Shown here one piece after another: positions 7,878-15,985 of a stretch of 64,000 nucleotides of DNA. The DNA lies in the NCBI GenBank assembly GCA_035561135.1, contig DATMYA010000008.1:558001-622000 (forward strand). The letters are read 5' to 3'. The notes under the pieces are model-generated. The model was not told the origin of the DNA, searched no databases, and was given only the letters and a program-made list of their open reading frames with translations. The first letter of the stretch is position 1. Every line of letters begins with the position of its first letter. The position numbers and the translations under genes are program-made. Source of the stretch: Clostridia bacterium (lineage in GTDB: Bacteria > Acidobacteriota > Terriglobia > Terriglobales > Acidobacteriaceae).

Positions 7878-8090
7878 ATGGATCCGCTCTCTGGCATCAA
7901 TCTCGCGCCCCGTCGCGACGAGGACATTGCGCTCGACATGATGAAGTTCATCGCAAGCACCACGGGATATGGCAAGGCTGCTTCTTCCGGCGCAGGATTC
8001 CAGAGTGGGACTGCGAAGGGAGCGGAGGAGTATGCCACGCACCTTTTGGAGTTATTCGGCCGTTGCCTGTCTGCCGTGCGGAAGAAGTAA
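7878..8090 (+). CDS. Small conserved-looking protein, unknown function
   Basis: A 70-residue protein opening MDPLSGINLAPRRDEDIALD, with AGGAGG 13 bases before the ATG. The N-terminal half has an acidic/basic pattern (RRDEDIALDMMKFIASTTGYG) and the C-terminal half a predicted amphipathic helix ending in Arg/Lys. No membrane segment or signal. I recall similar short proteins of unknown function in Acidobacteria but cannot name a family. It is a single-gene unit closed by the strong hairpin at 8113-8155, which it shares with the convergent histone-like gene. Confidence 0.65.
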   Translation: MDPLSGINLAPRRDEDIALDMMKFIASTTGYGKAASSGAGFQSGTAKGAEEYATHLLELFGRCLSAVRKK

Positions 8091-8112
8091 CTCGATTCAA
8101 TCCTGCGATAGC

Positions 8113-8155
8113 AAAGACGAAAGCCGCGGAATATCTTCCGCGGCTTTCGTCTTTT
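8113..8155. terminator. Bidirectional rho-independent terminator
   Basis: An 18-base-pair perfect stem (8114-8131 with 8136-8153) and loop TATC, with CTTTTC downstream on + and CTTTGC on -. It ends both the 70-residue gene (+) and the histone-like gene (-). Confidence 0.85.
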
Positions 8156-8172
8156 CTGTGCTACTCCGTCCC

Positions 8173-8754
8173 TTAGCGCCGGCTGCCCGAACGAGTATTG
8201 CCCCGCATTTTTTTCTTGGCGGCCTTTTTTGCGCCGCCCTTGCGGGCTGCTGTCTTGCTTGCGGCGCTCTTGCCCGCAGCTTTCCGGGCTGACGTCTTCT
8301 TTGCAGGACTCTTCCTCGCAGGCGTCTTCTTCCCAGAAGTTTTCTTCGCTGCGTTCTTGGCGCCACCACGCGCTGCTCCGACCTTCTTTGCGGCTTTTTT
8401 CGCGCCACCGCGAGGCGCAGCTTTCTTCGCCGCCTTCTTTGCGCCACCGCGCACTGCGGCTTTCTTCGCCGCTTTCTTTGCTGCCTTCTTCGCCGGCTTG
8501 CGACCTGCGCGCTTCCGCGGAGCTTTCTCCTGTTCCTCTTCCGGGATCACCTCAGCTTCGGCAGCCTCCGGCTCTTCACCTGCGGATTCGTTGTTTCGAA
8601 TGGCGGAAGTAGGTGGCATCTCGCCGGCTTCTTCCTCTTCTTCTTCTTCTTCCTCGTACTCGTCTTCCATGTTGTCGTCGTAGGAGCTCGTCGGGTCTCC
8701 GTAATCGTCCATCTCGTCGTCACGTCCGTACAGGGTCTTGTCGTAAAACGTCAT
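8173..8754 (-). CDS. Histone-H1-like polyampholyte (acidic head, KKAAKKA tail)
   Basis: A 193-residue protein. Residues 1-75 are strongly acidic with a run of nine Glu (about 35-43) and further Glu clusters. Residues 76-193 are Lys/Ala-rich with repeated KKAAKKA and RGGAKKAAKK units, like the C-terminal tail of eukaryotic H1 and of bacterial AlgP/HctB-type proteins. The tail should bind DNA or RNA by charge; the acidic head could fold back and modulate this. Almost all of it should be disordered. AGGAGG lies 4 bases before the ATG. The Glu run is coded by a GAG/GAA triplet tract, which may vary in length by slippage. Confidence 0.75.
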   Translation of the reverse strand: MTFYDKTLYGRDDEMDDYGDPTSSYDDNMEDEYEEEEEEEEEAGEMPPTSAIRNNESAGEEPEAAEAEVIPEEEQEKAPRKRAGRKPAKKAAKKAAKKAAVRGGAKKAAKKAAPRGGAKKAAKKVGAARGGAKNAAKKTSGKKTPARKSPAKKTSARKAAGKSAASKTAARKGGAKKAAKKKMRGNTRSGSRR

Positions 8755-8985
8755 GCTTCCTCCTGATGTCTCTTACAAGGACTCCGCTTTGCGGAGTACA
8801 ACAGCGATGGATAACAACACGACTGCTCAGCCTGATGCTGATCCCAATAGGCGCGGGATTATAGCACGCGCCAGCCAACATACTACCCCACCCGCTCGGA
8901 TGCAAATCTCGTATTGCTGCGTCGCCTGAATCACTCCTCACAACCATGCCGCATCGACTCTCGGACTCTCGCCACCAAAAGCATA

Positions 8986-9003
8986 GGCCCGCCGGAACGG
9001 GCC
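8986..9003 (-). terminator. Probable terminator of the lytic transglycosylase gene
   Basis: GGCCCG/CGGGCC stem with loop CCGGAA, followed on the minus strand by TATGCTTTT. It lies 87 bases beyond the stop at 9090. The rest of the 8755-9089 gap shows only a small ACTCCGC-TTT-GCGGAGT hairpin (8781-8797) in the leader of the histone-like gene and a decayed repeat. Confidence 0.55.
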
Positions 9004-9036
9004 ATCTAACATGATTCTGCAAACTCGAGTTTCAGC

Positions 9037-9074
9037 GATGGCCTTCAGGCTCGCCGTAAGCCGCGGGGAGTGAA
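9037..9074 (+). repeat. Dispersed palindromic repeat, family A decayed copy
   Basis: ATGGCCTTCAGGCTCGCCGT followed by AAGCCGCGGGGAGTGAA matches the first half of the repeat at 7651-7721 with several changes; the second palindrome is missing. It ends close to the stop of the lytic transglycosylase gene. Confidence 0.5.
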
Positions 9075-9089
9075 CTTCGATTTTGGCTT

Positions 9090-11096
9090 CTATTTCCGGT
9101 TGATCACAAGCACATCGCCGGCACGGAGATTCGTGGCGACTTTCTTGTTGTCGCGCTTCAGGCTCGCGATGCTCACGTTGTATTCATTCGCGATGCTCGT
9201 AAGCGTCTCTCCCGCCTTAACCTTGTGCTGCACCTTGCGTGCCTGGGCTTTGGAAGTCTTGGCCGAGGTCACAGAGGCCTTTACTTTCTTAGACTTAGCA
9301 GGCAACGGGTCATTCTCCCCGTCATCGAGATCCACTACGGGCTTACTCTTCTTCGAAACAAGCGCCTTGCTCCCCTGCTTCGTCTTGGAACGACTTGCGA
9401 CCTGTGTCCCGGCTCCTTCTGGCGCGGCGACTGGCTTATAGATCGACAGTGTCCGTCCTGCACGCAGTTGATTCCCCTTGAGGCGGTTCCACTTCCGCAA
9501 ACGCTCCACTGGCACGCCAAAGTCGTCGGCCACAGACATCACCGTATCGCCCTTGCGCACTTTGTAACGGGTCGCCTTGCGTGAGAAAGCCTGGCTCTCC
9601 GTCTCTTCGCCGCTCGCCGCCCGCCGCCCTGGCGCAACCGGAATAATTAGCTTGGCGTCTCTCTTCAGCTCGTCATCTTCTTCGAGGCTGTTGACCTCGG
9701 CGATTGCCTTACTGGTGGTTTTATACTTTTGCGCGATTTGGCTCAGCGTCTCACTCGGACGAACCTTGTGGTAGCGCCACCACACCCGCATCTCCGCCGG
9801 AATGGCGCCAATCGCCCCCTGGAACTTATCCACCGTGCCGGCTGGTAATCGCAGGTCGAAGCTCTGGTCCTTGGGAGTGGTCAACCGCAGCAGGCTCGGA
9901 TTTAATTCCTGCAACAAACTTACCGAGGTATCCACGCACTCGGCGACCAGGCGCAGGTCGACCGGGTAACTGATGGTGACCTTGTCAAACGTCGGCGCAG
10001 AATCGGGCGTGATGTGGTCAAGCCCGTACTGCTCGGGGTTTTTCGCCATAATGGTTACGGCGACAATGATCGGCACGTAGTTCCTGGTTTCACCCGGCAA
10101 CACATCGCGCCGGTACAGTTCCCAGAAATCGGCATAGCCAGTGCGTTGTACCGCACGCTGCACCGTACCCGGACCGGAGTTATACGCCGCCATCGCCAGG
10201 TACCAATCGCCGAACTGGTTGTAGAGATCCCTCAGGTGACGCGCAGCCGCCCGTGTCGCTTTCTCGGGGTCCTGGCGTTCATCCACCCACCAGTTGCGCG
10301 CCAGTCCGTAGCCGGTAGCGCGGCTCGCCATGAACTGCCACATTCCGCGAGCGCCAGCGTGCGAAAGCGCCAACGGATGGAAGCCGGATTCCGCCTGCGC
10401 CAGGTAAATCAAGTCCTGCGGAACGCCCTCTTCGCTCAGCACCCGCGAAATCATCTCCCGGTATCGGCCCGAGCGTGCCAATGCGCGTTCCAGGGTTCCG
10501 CGGCCTCGATTGGAGAAGTAGCTGATGAAGCTGGCAACATGATCGTTCATCACCAGCGGAAGGTCAGACTTCGTCGTGCGCACTTCTTCTTCAGCTTTTG
10601 CACGGATATTCGGATCGACCGGAAACGTGGCTTCGTTCGCTTCGTCGATCGGAGCGGGTTCCGGCTTCTGTTCCGTGAAGCCGTCACCTTCTTTCAGCGC
10701 CAGCATTTCCAGACTGTTCACGGCCTCAACGATTTTGTCGAACTCGCGCTCAAGGCGTTCGTCCGAATGAACGTCCACGGGACCTTGCAGCAGCATGTCG
10801 AAAGCGCGGTCGAAGTCATCTTTCGCGGTCTCGAGGTGCCCGGCCCGATAGTTCGCCTGCCCCTTCAGGTACTCCTTCTCAACGCGGGCGATCAGCGCAT
10901 CGACCGGGTCCTGGCGGACACTGAGGTTTTCCTGAATTCTCGGTGGTTGCGCGGCGGCGGGTACTGTGATGGTCGGCGCGTTGGCAGCCTTAGGAGGTGC
11001 CGCCGCAGAACGCTTCGGTTGGCTCGTTTCGCAACCGCTGGTAACAATCACAGCGCCCAACAAGGGTAGCGAAAGGTAAAAGCTTGAAATCTTCAT
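9090..11096 (-). CDS. mltD: MltD-type membrane-bound lytic murein transglycosylase with three LysM domains
   Basis: A 668-residue lipoprotein. The start at 11096 is chosen because the lipobox VTSGC puts the acylated Cys at residue 22 and GAGGGAC precedes it; an open frame further upstream has no such logic. A helical region (60-135) precedes the SLT domain (about 220-345), with catalytic Glu236 in QAESGF and the conserved GMWQFM and AYNSGPG motifs. Three LysM peptidoglycan-binding domains follow (about 442-490, 512-557, 622-668), the last two joined by a Lys/Ser-rich linker. It cleaves the MurNAc-GlcNAc bond of peptidoglycan to 1,6-anhydro products in the periplasm. It is a single gene with its own terminator. 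Confidence 0.88.
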   Translation of the reverse strand: MKISSFYLSLPLLGAVIVTSGCETSQPKRSAAAPPKAANAPTITVPAAAQPPRIQENLSVRQDPVDALIARVEKEYLKGQANYRAGHLETAKDDFDRAFDMLLQGPVDVHSDERLEREFDKIVEAVNSLEMLALKEGDGFTEQKPEPAPIDEANEATFPVDPNIRAKAEEEVRTTKSDLPLVMNDHVASFISYFSNRGRGTLERALARSGRYREMISRVLSEEGVPQDLIYLAQAESGFHPLALSHAGARGMWQFMASRATGYGLARNWWVDERQDPEKATRAAARHLRDLYNQFGDWYLAMAAYNSGPGTVQRAVQRTGYADFWELYRRDVLPGETRNYVPIIVAVTIMAKNPEQYGLDHITPDSAPTFDKVTISYPVDLRLVAECVDTSVSLLQELNPSLLRLTTPKDQSFDLRLPAGTVDKFQGAIGAIPAEMRVWWRYHKVRPSETLSQIAQKYKTTSKAIAEVNSLEEDDELKRDAKLIIPVAPGRRAASGEETESQAFSRKATRYKVRKGDTVMSVADDFGVPVERLRKWNRLKGNQLRAGRTLSIYKPVAAPEGAGTQVASRSKTKQGSKALVSKKSKPVVDLDDGENDPLPAKSKKVKASVTSAKTSKAQARKVQHKVKAGETLTSIANEYNVSIASLKRDNKKVATNLRAGDVLVINRK

Positions 11097-11342
11097 GTCC
11101 CTCGTTAGCCAACAGCATGTTTCGCGCTCGCAAAGCTTGCGCGACGCAAACCCGGATCGTGCCCACCACGCTTGTGCGTGCCGGAACCCAGATAGATAGC
11201 GGGAGCGGTCCACCTACTCCCGGCTCCGAAAATCGTACTACGCTGTTGCAAAAAGGGTCAATCGAGCAAAGGACTGATAACTAACTAATTACCACACGCG
11301 GCTTGCGGTGTTAGAGATCTCCTAATGACGATCCTGAGCCTC

Positions 11343-12524
11343 TTATCCCAAAGCCCGCGCGAGGTCGGCAATCAAGTCCGCCACATCCTCAATTCCCACC
11401 GACAAGCGCACCGTCGCTGCCGACACGTCCAACAGCTCAAGCTGTCGCTTGTCCAGCCCGCTGTGCGATGACAGCACCGGATACGAGACGGTGGATTCGA
11501 CACCTCCGAGGCTCGTTGCCAAGTACCAGAGTTCGAGAGAATCGATGAACTTTTCGGCCGCTCGTCCGCCACCTCGTATATCAAACGACAGCATCATCCC
11601 GTAGTCGCGCATCTGCCGCGAAGCGATCTCGTGTCCTTCGCATCCTGGCAATCCCGGATACATCACGCGCTCCACCTTACGATGCTTCTGTAGATACTCG
11701 GCAATCCGCGCAGCGTTCCGGCAGGCCCGCTCTACCCGAATCTCCAATGTCTTCAGCCCTCGTATGAGCAGGTATCCCGCACCGGGATCGAGACAACCGC
11801 CGGACTGGATCATCATGGTGCGGATCGGGTCGATCCACTTACGCGCCCCAACCACGGCACCGGCAGTCAAATCGCTGTGGCCGCCCAAGTACTTGGTCGC
11901 CGAATGCACGACGAGATCGGCGCCTAGATCGAGCGGCTTCTGCAAAATCGGTGTCGCGAACGTGTTGTCCACGGCGACGCAGATATTGTGCTGGTGCGCC
12001 ATTTTGGCCAGCGCAGCGATATCTACGCAGCGCAAAGTTGGGTTCGTAGGCGCTTCCAGAAACAACATCCGGGTGCGCTTGGTGACGAATCGGTCGAGGT
12101 GCTTCAATTCCTGGTAAGGCACAAACACGGTTTTCATGCCGCAGCGTGTCAACACATTGTCAAACAGCTTGATCGTGCCGCCGTAGATGTCGAGCATACT
12201 GACGATCTCGTCACCAGCCTGGCACACGCCGAGCGCCATCACCATCTCCGCCGCCATGCCGCTCGCGGTCACGACGCAGGCTTCGCCACCCTCCAGGGCC
12301 GCGATCTTCTCCTCAGCCGCCGTGATGGTCGGATTGCCATAGCGCGAGTAAAGATATGCGTCGGACTTTCCTTCCGCGTAACGACGCAGTTCGGCGACGT
12401 TCGGCAGGGTGAACACCGACGTCTGCACGATCTCCGTGGTCAACGGCGCCTTGCGCCCATGGCGCTCTTCGCCGGCATGGATGCAGGCAGTGGAATCAGC
12501 GTGGCGGGTCGTTTTGTTTTTCAT
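11343..12524 (-). CDS. Cystathionine gamma-synthase/lyase-family PLP enzyme
   Basis: A 393-residue protein from the ATG at 12524; the open frame extends further up but that part is not conserved-looking. Family motifs are clear: YSRYGNPT (59-66), SGMAAE (88-93), EAPTNPT (157-163), AVDNTFATP (193-201) and SATKYLGGHSD, where Lys211 binds PLP. It belongs to the Cys/Met metabolism fold-type I group and would join O-acyl-homoserine with cysteine or sulfide, or split cystathionine. Synthase and lyase (MetB, MetC, MetZ, CTH) cannot be separated by eye, so no symbol is given. Both neighbours look unrelated, and no riboswitch was recognised in its leader. Confidence 0.88.
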   Translation of the reverse strand: MKNKTTRHADSTACIHAGEERHGRKAPLTTEIVQTSVFTLPNVAELRRYAEGKSDAYLYSRYGNPTITAAEEKIAALEGGEACVVTASGMAAEMVMALGVCQAGDEIVSMLDIYGGTIKLFDNVLTRCGMKTVFVPYQELKHLDRFVTKRTRMLFLEAPTNPTLRCVDIAALAKMAHQHNICVAVDNTFATPILQKPLDLGADLVVHSATKYLGGHSDLTAGAVVGARKWIDPIRTMMIQSGGCLDPGAGYLLIRGLKTLEIRVERACRNAARIAEYLQKHRKVERVMYPGLPGCEGHEIASRQMRDYGMMLSFDIRGGGRAAEKFIDSLELWYLATSLGGVESTVSYPVLSSHSGLDKRQLELLDVSAATVRLSVGIEDVADLIADLARALG

Positions 12525-12691
12525 AGACTTGTCCGGACTAAGGCTTTGTGCAGCCAACGATTGAAAATGAAAACCGCTCGGGAAGCAAGCGACGAACTCC
12601 GGCGTGAATGAGTTCCGTGCTCTTCGAGATGGACCGTGCGCCGCTGGGCCAGGCCGATTTCTCGAATCGCGATTCACCTGATGTGAGCCAT

Positions 12692-12718
12692 AAAAAAAGC
12701 CCTCGCTTTCGCAAGGGC
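12692..12718 (-). terminator. Terminator after the small Cys-containing gene
   Basis: On the minus strand GCCCTTGC/GCGAGGGC (one mismatch, loop GAAA) is followed by seven T. It is placed between the small gene ending at 12819 and the leader of the PLP enzyme. Confidence 0.75.
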
Positions 12719-12818
12719 ATTTACGCACGGCTTCTTTGCCCAGAGTTTCCTACCAGTCTGTGGGAAGCAGACTCGGTTTTTGGGGTTGACAGTCCCGTAC
12801 CCTCAGCCTCCAGATGCG

Positions 12819-13097
12819 TCACTGAATGACGATCACTGGATTTCCAGCTTGAGGGCAGCAACTCGAACTGTACGGATATGACCCCGCGTCTGGAGTGAAA
12901 CTGATGGTCAGGGAACCGGCGGTTGGGCCGGTCTTTGCTGGTACCGTGTAATCGGGTCCTGACGGGTTGGCATTTGGCAGATTCAAGCCCGAGATGTTGC
13001 AAGCTTCGCGATGGTGATTCGTGAGCGTCAGACTGGTGGTATTGTTGCCGGCGGGGACTGTTCCCCCCGCGCAGACATCGAATTGGTTAGCTGGCAT
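12819..13097 (-). CDS. Small beta-rich protein with Cys pairs, unknown function
   Basis: A 92-residue protein from the ATG at 13097, which has AAGGAG seven bases upstream; the codon before it is TTG. Composition is rich in Asn, Thr, Ser, Pro and Gly with four Cys, including an adjacent pair (SSSCCPQ near the end). The pattern suggests a beta-sandwich that could carry disulfides, although no signal peptide is visible. It lies 70 bases after the kinase gene on the same strand and is closed by a strong terminator, so it may be co-transcribed with the kinase. I do not recognise the family. Confidence 0.6.
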   Translation of the reverse strand: MPANQFDVCAGGTVPAGNNTTSLTLTNHHREACNISGLNLPNANPSGPDYTVPAKTGPTAGSLTISFTPDAGSYPYSSSCCPQAGNPVIVIQ

Positions 13098-13167
13098 CAA
13101 CTTGCTCCTTGCGTGAATGTCGCATTGCCTGGGCCCTGATTGCAGATTCCCAGATGATGCCTGCCTT

Positions 13168-15810
13168 CTATCTCGTCTTTATGAGTTCTTCGAATTGCGG
13201 ATTGTTTCGTAAATTACCCAGCGACGGTGAGTCCTTCACCGTATCTACCGAGTATCCCGCTTGCATTGATTTTCGCAACCATTCCAGTGCCGGCCCCGTC
13301 TCGCCCAGCTGGTTGTAGATCAACGCCGCCGCAAACAGCGTCTCCTTGTCGTATTTGCTGTATTGCAGCGCTTGTTCGAGATATTTGAGCGCTTTGGCCC
13401 GCTCTCCGGTCATCGCGCTATAGTCCGCCATGTCTTTCAGCATCTGGGGATCGTGTGGATTGACCTTCAGACCCTGCATCGCGATATCGATAGCTTTCAG
13501 ATACGCCGCTCGTGCTTCGTCGCGCCTTCCCGCAAGATAGAGAGCTTCGGCAAGGTTTCCCCAAGCCACATAATTCTTGTCATTCAGCAGCACGCTCTGC
13601 TTATAAATCCTCGCGGCTTCGCCGAATTGGCGGGAGTGGTAATACGCAGTGCCAAGGTTTAAGTAAGTCGCCGCCGTGGGACGTATGGCCAGCGACTGCT
13701 CGAACGACTTGATCGCGTCCTGGTACTTTGCTTGATACAGGTAGGTCGCACCCAGATTCGCATACCCCCTGAAGCTTTCAGGAGTAAGCTCCAATACCTT
13801 CTGAAACATCTGCGTGGCCTGATCGAACTGTCCTTGCCTGAGGTAGAAGCCGCCAAGAAGGTTGTAGCCTTTCCAGTACGTCGGGCGCAGCTTCACTAAT
13901 CTCTGGTAGGTGCTCTCAGCTTCACGTGGACTTTGCAAGCGCTCGTAGGCCGATCCGAGTCCGACATACGCGCCGTCATTCGTCGCTTCCAACTCCAGGG
14001 CACGCTTGAATTGTCCGGCAGCTTTCTCGTAATTGCCGGTCCCGTTTTCGAGCACGCCGAGACACTCATGGCCTGAAGCGCCCGAGTTCCCTGCCGCTAC
14101 CGCTTTCAGACATGCGCCGCGCGCCTGTGCGATGAACTTCTTGTCTTTTGTCGTTTCAAACTTGGACCAGTACGCCATCCCTAGTTCTGCCTCGGCCTTG
14201 CCGTACTTAGGGTCTGCTTTCAGAGCCTCGGTGAGCAGGATGACTGCGCTGTCGGCATTGGACGGATTGCTCGCATCCTCCAGGTATCCCTCAGCTTGCG
14301 TGAAGTAGTTGTAAGCATCGGCATTGCTTGTGCCGTGAAACGCGAATACCCGCCTCTCTTCAGCAGTCAATTGGATCCGCAACGCCGAAGCCACTCCATC
14401 TGTAATCTTGTTTTCTATCGAGAAGGGGTCGGTCACCGGGGCATCCAGGTTCTCGGCTTTGATTACCTTGGCCGTCTTCGTGTCGGACACGGTGTAGGTC
14501 ACATGGACCAGATCGCCTGAACGTTGCAGAGCTACCTTCAACCCGAGGTGCGCTCCAAATTCCTGTCTTGCCTCTTCCAATCGTAGTACGCCCTTCTTTC
14601 GAATTTCGTCCGCCGAAACCACCTGGATTGGATGGTTTTCAGCAAGCTGTGTCAGCTTCGCCGTCAACGAATCCACGAGTCCGTTGCCAAACGCCGTCAT
14701 CTTAGGATCGTTGCTGACTGCATCGAAAGGCAACACCGCCAGGGTCTTCGGAGCAGCACTCGTCTGCTCTTCGATCGCCACCCCCGTCTTCTCGGAGTGC
14801 GACACATTGAGAGCGCGCCACCACAGCAGACCACCCGTCACAACTATAAGCGCTGCAATTGCAGTGATGATCCATGCTGTGCGCGGTGCCCACCCTGCGG
14901 ATCGACTGCGATCTCGCGCAAAAATGACCTTCGGCTTTCCACCCGCCTTAATGCGGCGAAGGTCCTCCACTAATGACTTTGCCGACGGATAGCGCCGATC
15001 CGGGTCCTTGGCCAGCATTTGACCCACCAGACTCGAAAGCTGCGCGCCGACGTTTGCATTCAGTTCCGTAACAAGCGGCGGATTCTCGTGCAACACGCGT
15101 CCGAGCGTACCGGCAATGCTGTCGGCCTGAAACGGCTGTTGCCCCCCAAGCGTCTCGTAAAAAACCACCCCGAGAGAAAAGATGTCGGCTCGTCCGTCAT
15201 ACGGGCGCTGCGTCAGAATTTCGGGAGACATGTATGCAGGAGTGCCGCTGGAAGAAAATGCCAGGGTGTCGAGGCTCGACGTTGCTTGTTGTTCATCTAC
15301 AAGTGTGAATTTTCGAGCGACGCCGAAGTCCAGGATTTTCACTCGTCCTGTTGGCGTCAACATGATGTTTTCGGGTTTGACGTCCGCGTGAAGGATGCTT
15401 CTTTCGTGGGCTGCGGCAAGAGCCTCGGCACATTGCTCGCCAACGTCGAAGAACTCATCCAGCGTGATGGCGCCGCTCTCGGTCTTCTGCCTCAGTGACA
15501 TTCCATCTACACACTCCATCACCAGGAGCAGTTCGCCGCCGTCTTCAACCACATCATAGATGGAAGCTATGTTTGGATGGTTCAAGGCCGATGCGCGTTG
15601 CGCTTCGCGCAAGAGTGCCTCGCGATCATGGTCGCTGAGTTGGCCGTTGAAAGCCATGCGCTTGATCGCGACGAGACGCTTTAGCGTCAGGTCTTCCGCC
15701 TGGTAGACCTGCCCCATTCCGCCCGAGCCCAGAATCTTAATCACCCGAAAGCGGCCGGCGATTGTTCCACTCAGTTCGCGAAAGATGGGATGTTTCTGCG
15801 GTTCGTGCAT
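13168..15810 (-). CDS. Membrane Ser/Thr protein kinase with TolB-like domain and TPR repeats
   Basis: An 880-residue protein from the ATG at 15810; an upstream in-frame TTG at 15864 is an alternative and neither has a strong ribosome site. Hanks-type kinase domain at about 21-285: glycine loop GSGGMGQVY, Lys50, catalytic loop HADVKPEN (Asp143), DFG 161-163 and GTPAYMSPE. HRD is replaced by HAD, so it is a non-RD kinase. One membrane helix (about 310-335) follows. Outside it lies a TolB-N/adenylate-cyclase-type domain (about 355-495) starting KTLAVLPFDAVS, then about eight TPRs to the end. The layout is common in Acidobacteria. It should phosphorylate cytoplasmic proteins in response to an envelope signal; partners unknown. 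Confidence 0.85.
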   Translation of the reverse strand: MHEPQKHPIFRELSGTIAGRFRVIKILGSGGMGQVYQAEDLTLKRLVAIKRMAFNGQLSDHDREALLREAQRASALNHPNIASIYDVVEDGGELLLVMECVDGMSLRQKTESGAITLDEFFDVGEQCAEALAAAHERSILHADVKPENIMLTPTGRVKILDFGVARKFTLVDEQQATSSLDTLAFSSSGTPAYMSPEILTQRPYDGRADIFSLGVVFYETLGGQQPFQADSIAGTLGRVLHENPPLVTELNANVGAQLSSLVGQMLAKDPDRRYPSAKSLVEDLRRIKAGGKPKVIFARDRSRSAGWAPRTAWIITAIAALIVVTGGLLWWRALNVSHSEKTGVAIEEQTSAAPKTLAVLPFDAVSNDPKMTAFGNGLVDSLTAKLTQLAENHPIQVVSADEIRKKGVLRLEEARQEFGAHLGLKVALQRSGDLVHVTYTVSDTKTAKVIKAENLDAPVTDPFSIENKITDGVASALRIQLTAEERRVFAFHGTSNADAYNYFTQAEGYLEDASNPSNADSAVILLTEALKADPKYGKAEAELGMAYWSKFETTKDKKFIAQARGACLKAVAAGNSGASGHECLGVLENGTGNYEKAAGQFKRALELEATNDGAYVGLGSAYERLQSPREAESTYQRLVKLRPTYWKGYNLLGGFYLRQGQFDQATQMFQKVLELTPESFRGYANLGATYLYQAKYQDAIKSFEQSLAIRPTAATYLNLGTAYYHSRQFGEAARIYKQSVLLNDKNYVAWGNLAEALYLAGRRDEARAAYLKAIDIAMQGLKVNPHDPQMLKDMADYSAMTGERAKALKYLEQALQYSKYDKETLFAAALIYNQLGETGPALEWLRKSMQAGYSVDTVKDSPSLGNLRNNPQFEELIKTR

Positions 15811-15985
15811 AAGGCGAGTAAAGCAATTGCAGGATTCTACTCTGGAAAGCCCTATCTTTAACAATCCTGTTGCAGATTCCTGAAGAGTGAGTCCATCCGC
15901 CTACCGCGATGCCCCAGGTTTACGCGCCCTTACGTCATGCGGACGGCTCATGCAAGCCGGTGTCGCTTTAAGACGGAAAGCGCGG

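Noticed and set aside
10014..11069. A 351-codon open frame on the + strand
   Set aside because: Antisense to the lytic transglycosylase gene; Arg/His-rich translation typical of a shadow frame.
12525..12690. Possible SAM riboswitch ahead of the Cys/Met-metabolism PLP gene
   Set aside because: The leader shows no recognisable SAM-I, SAM-II or SAM-IV core, and the nearby terminator is better assigned to the preceding small gene. A cmsearch would settle it.
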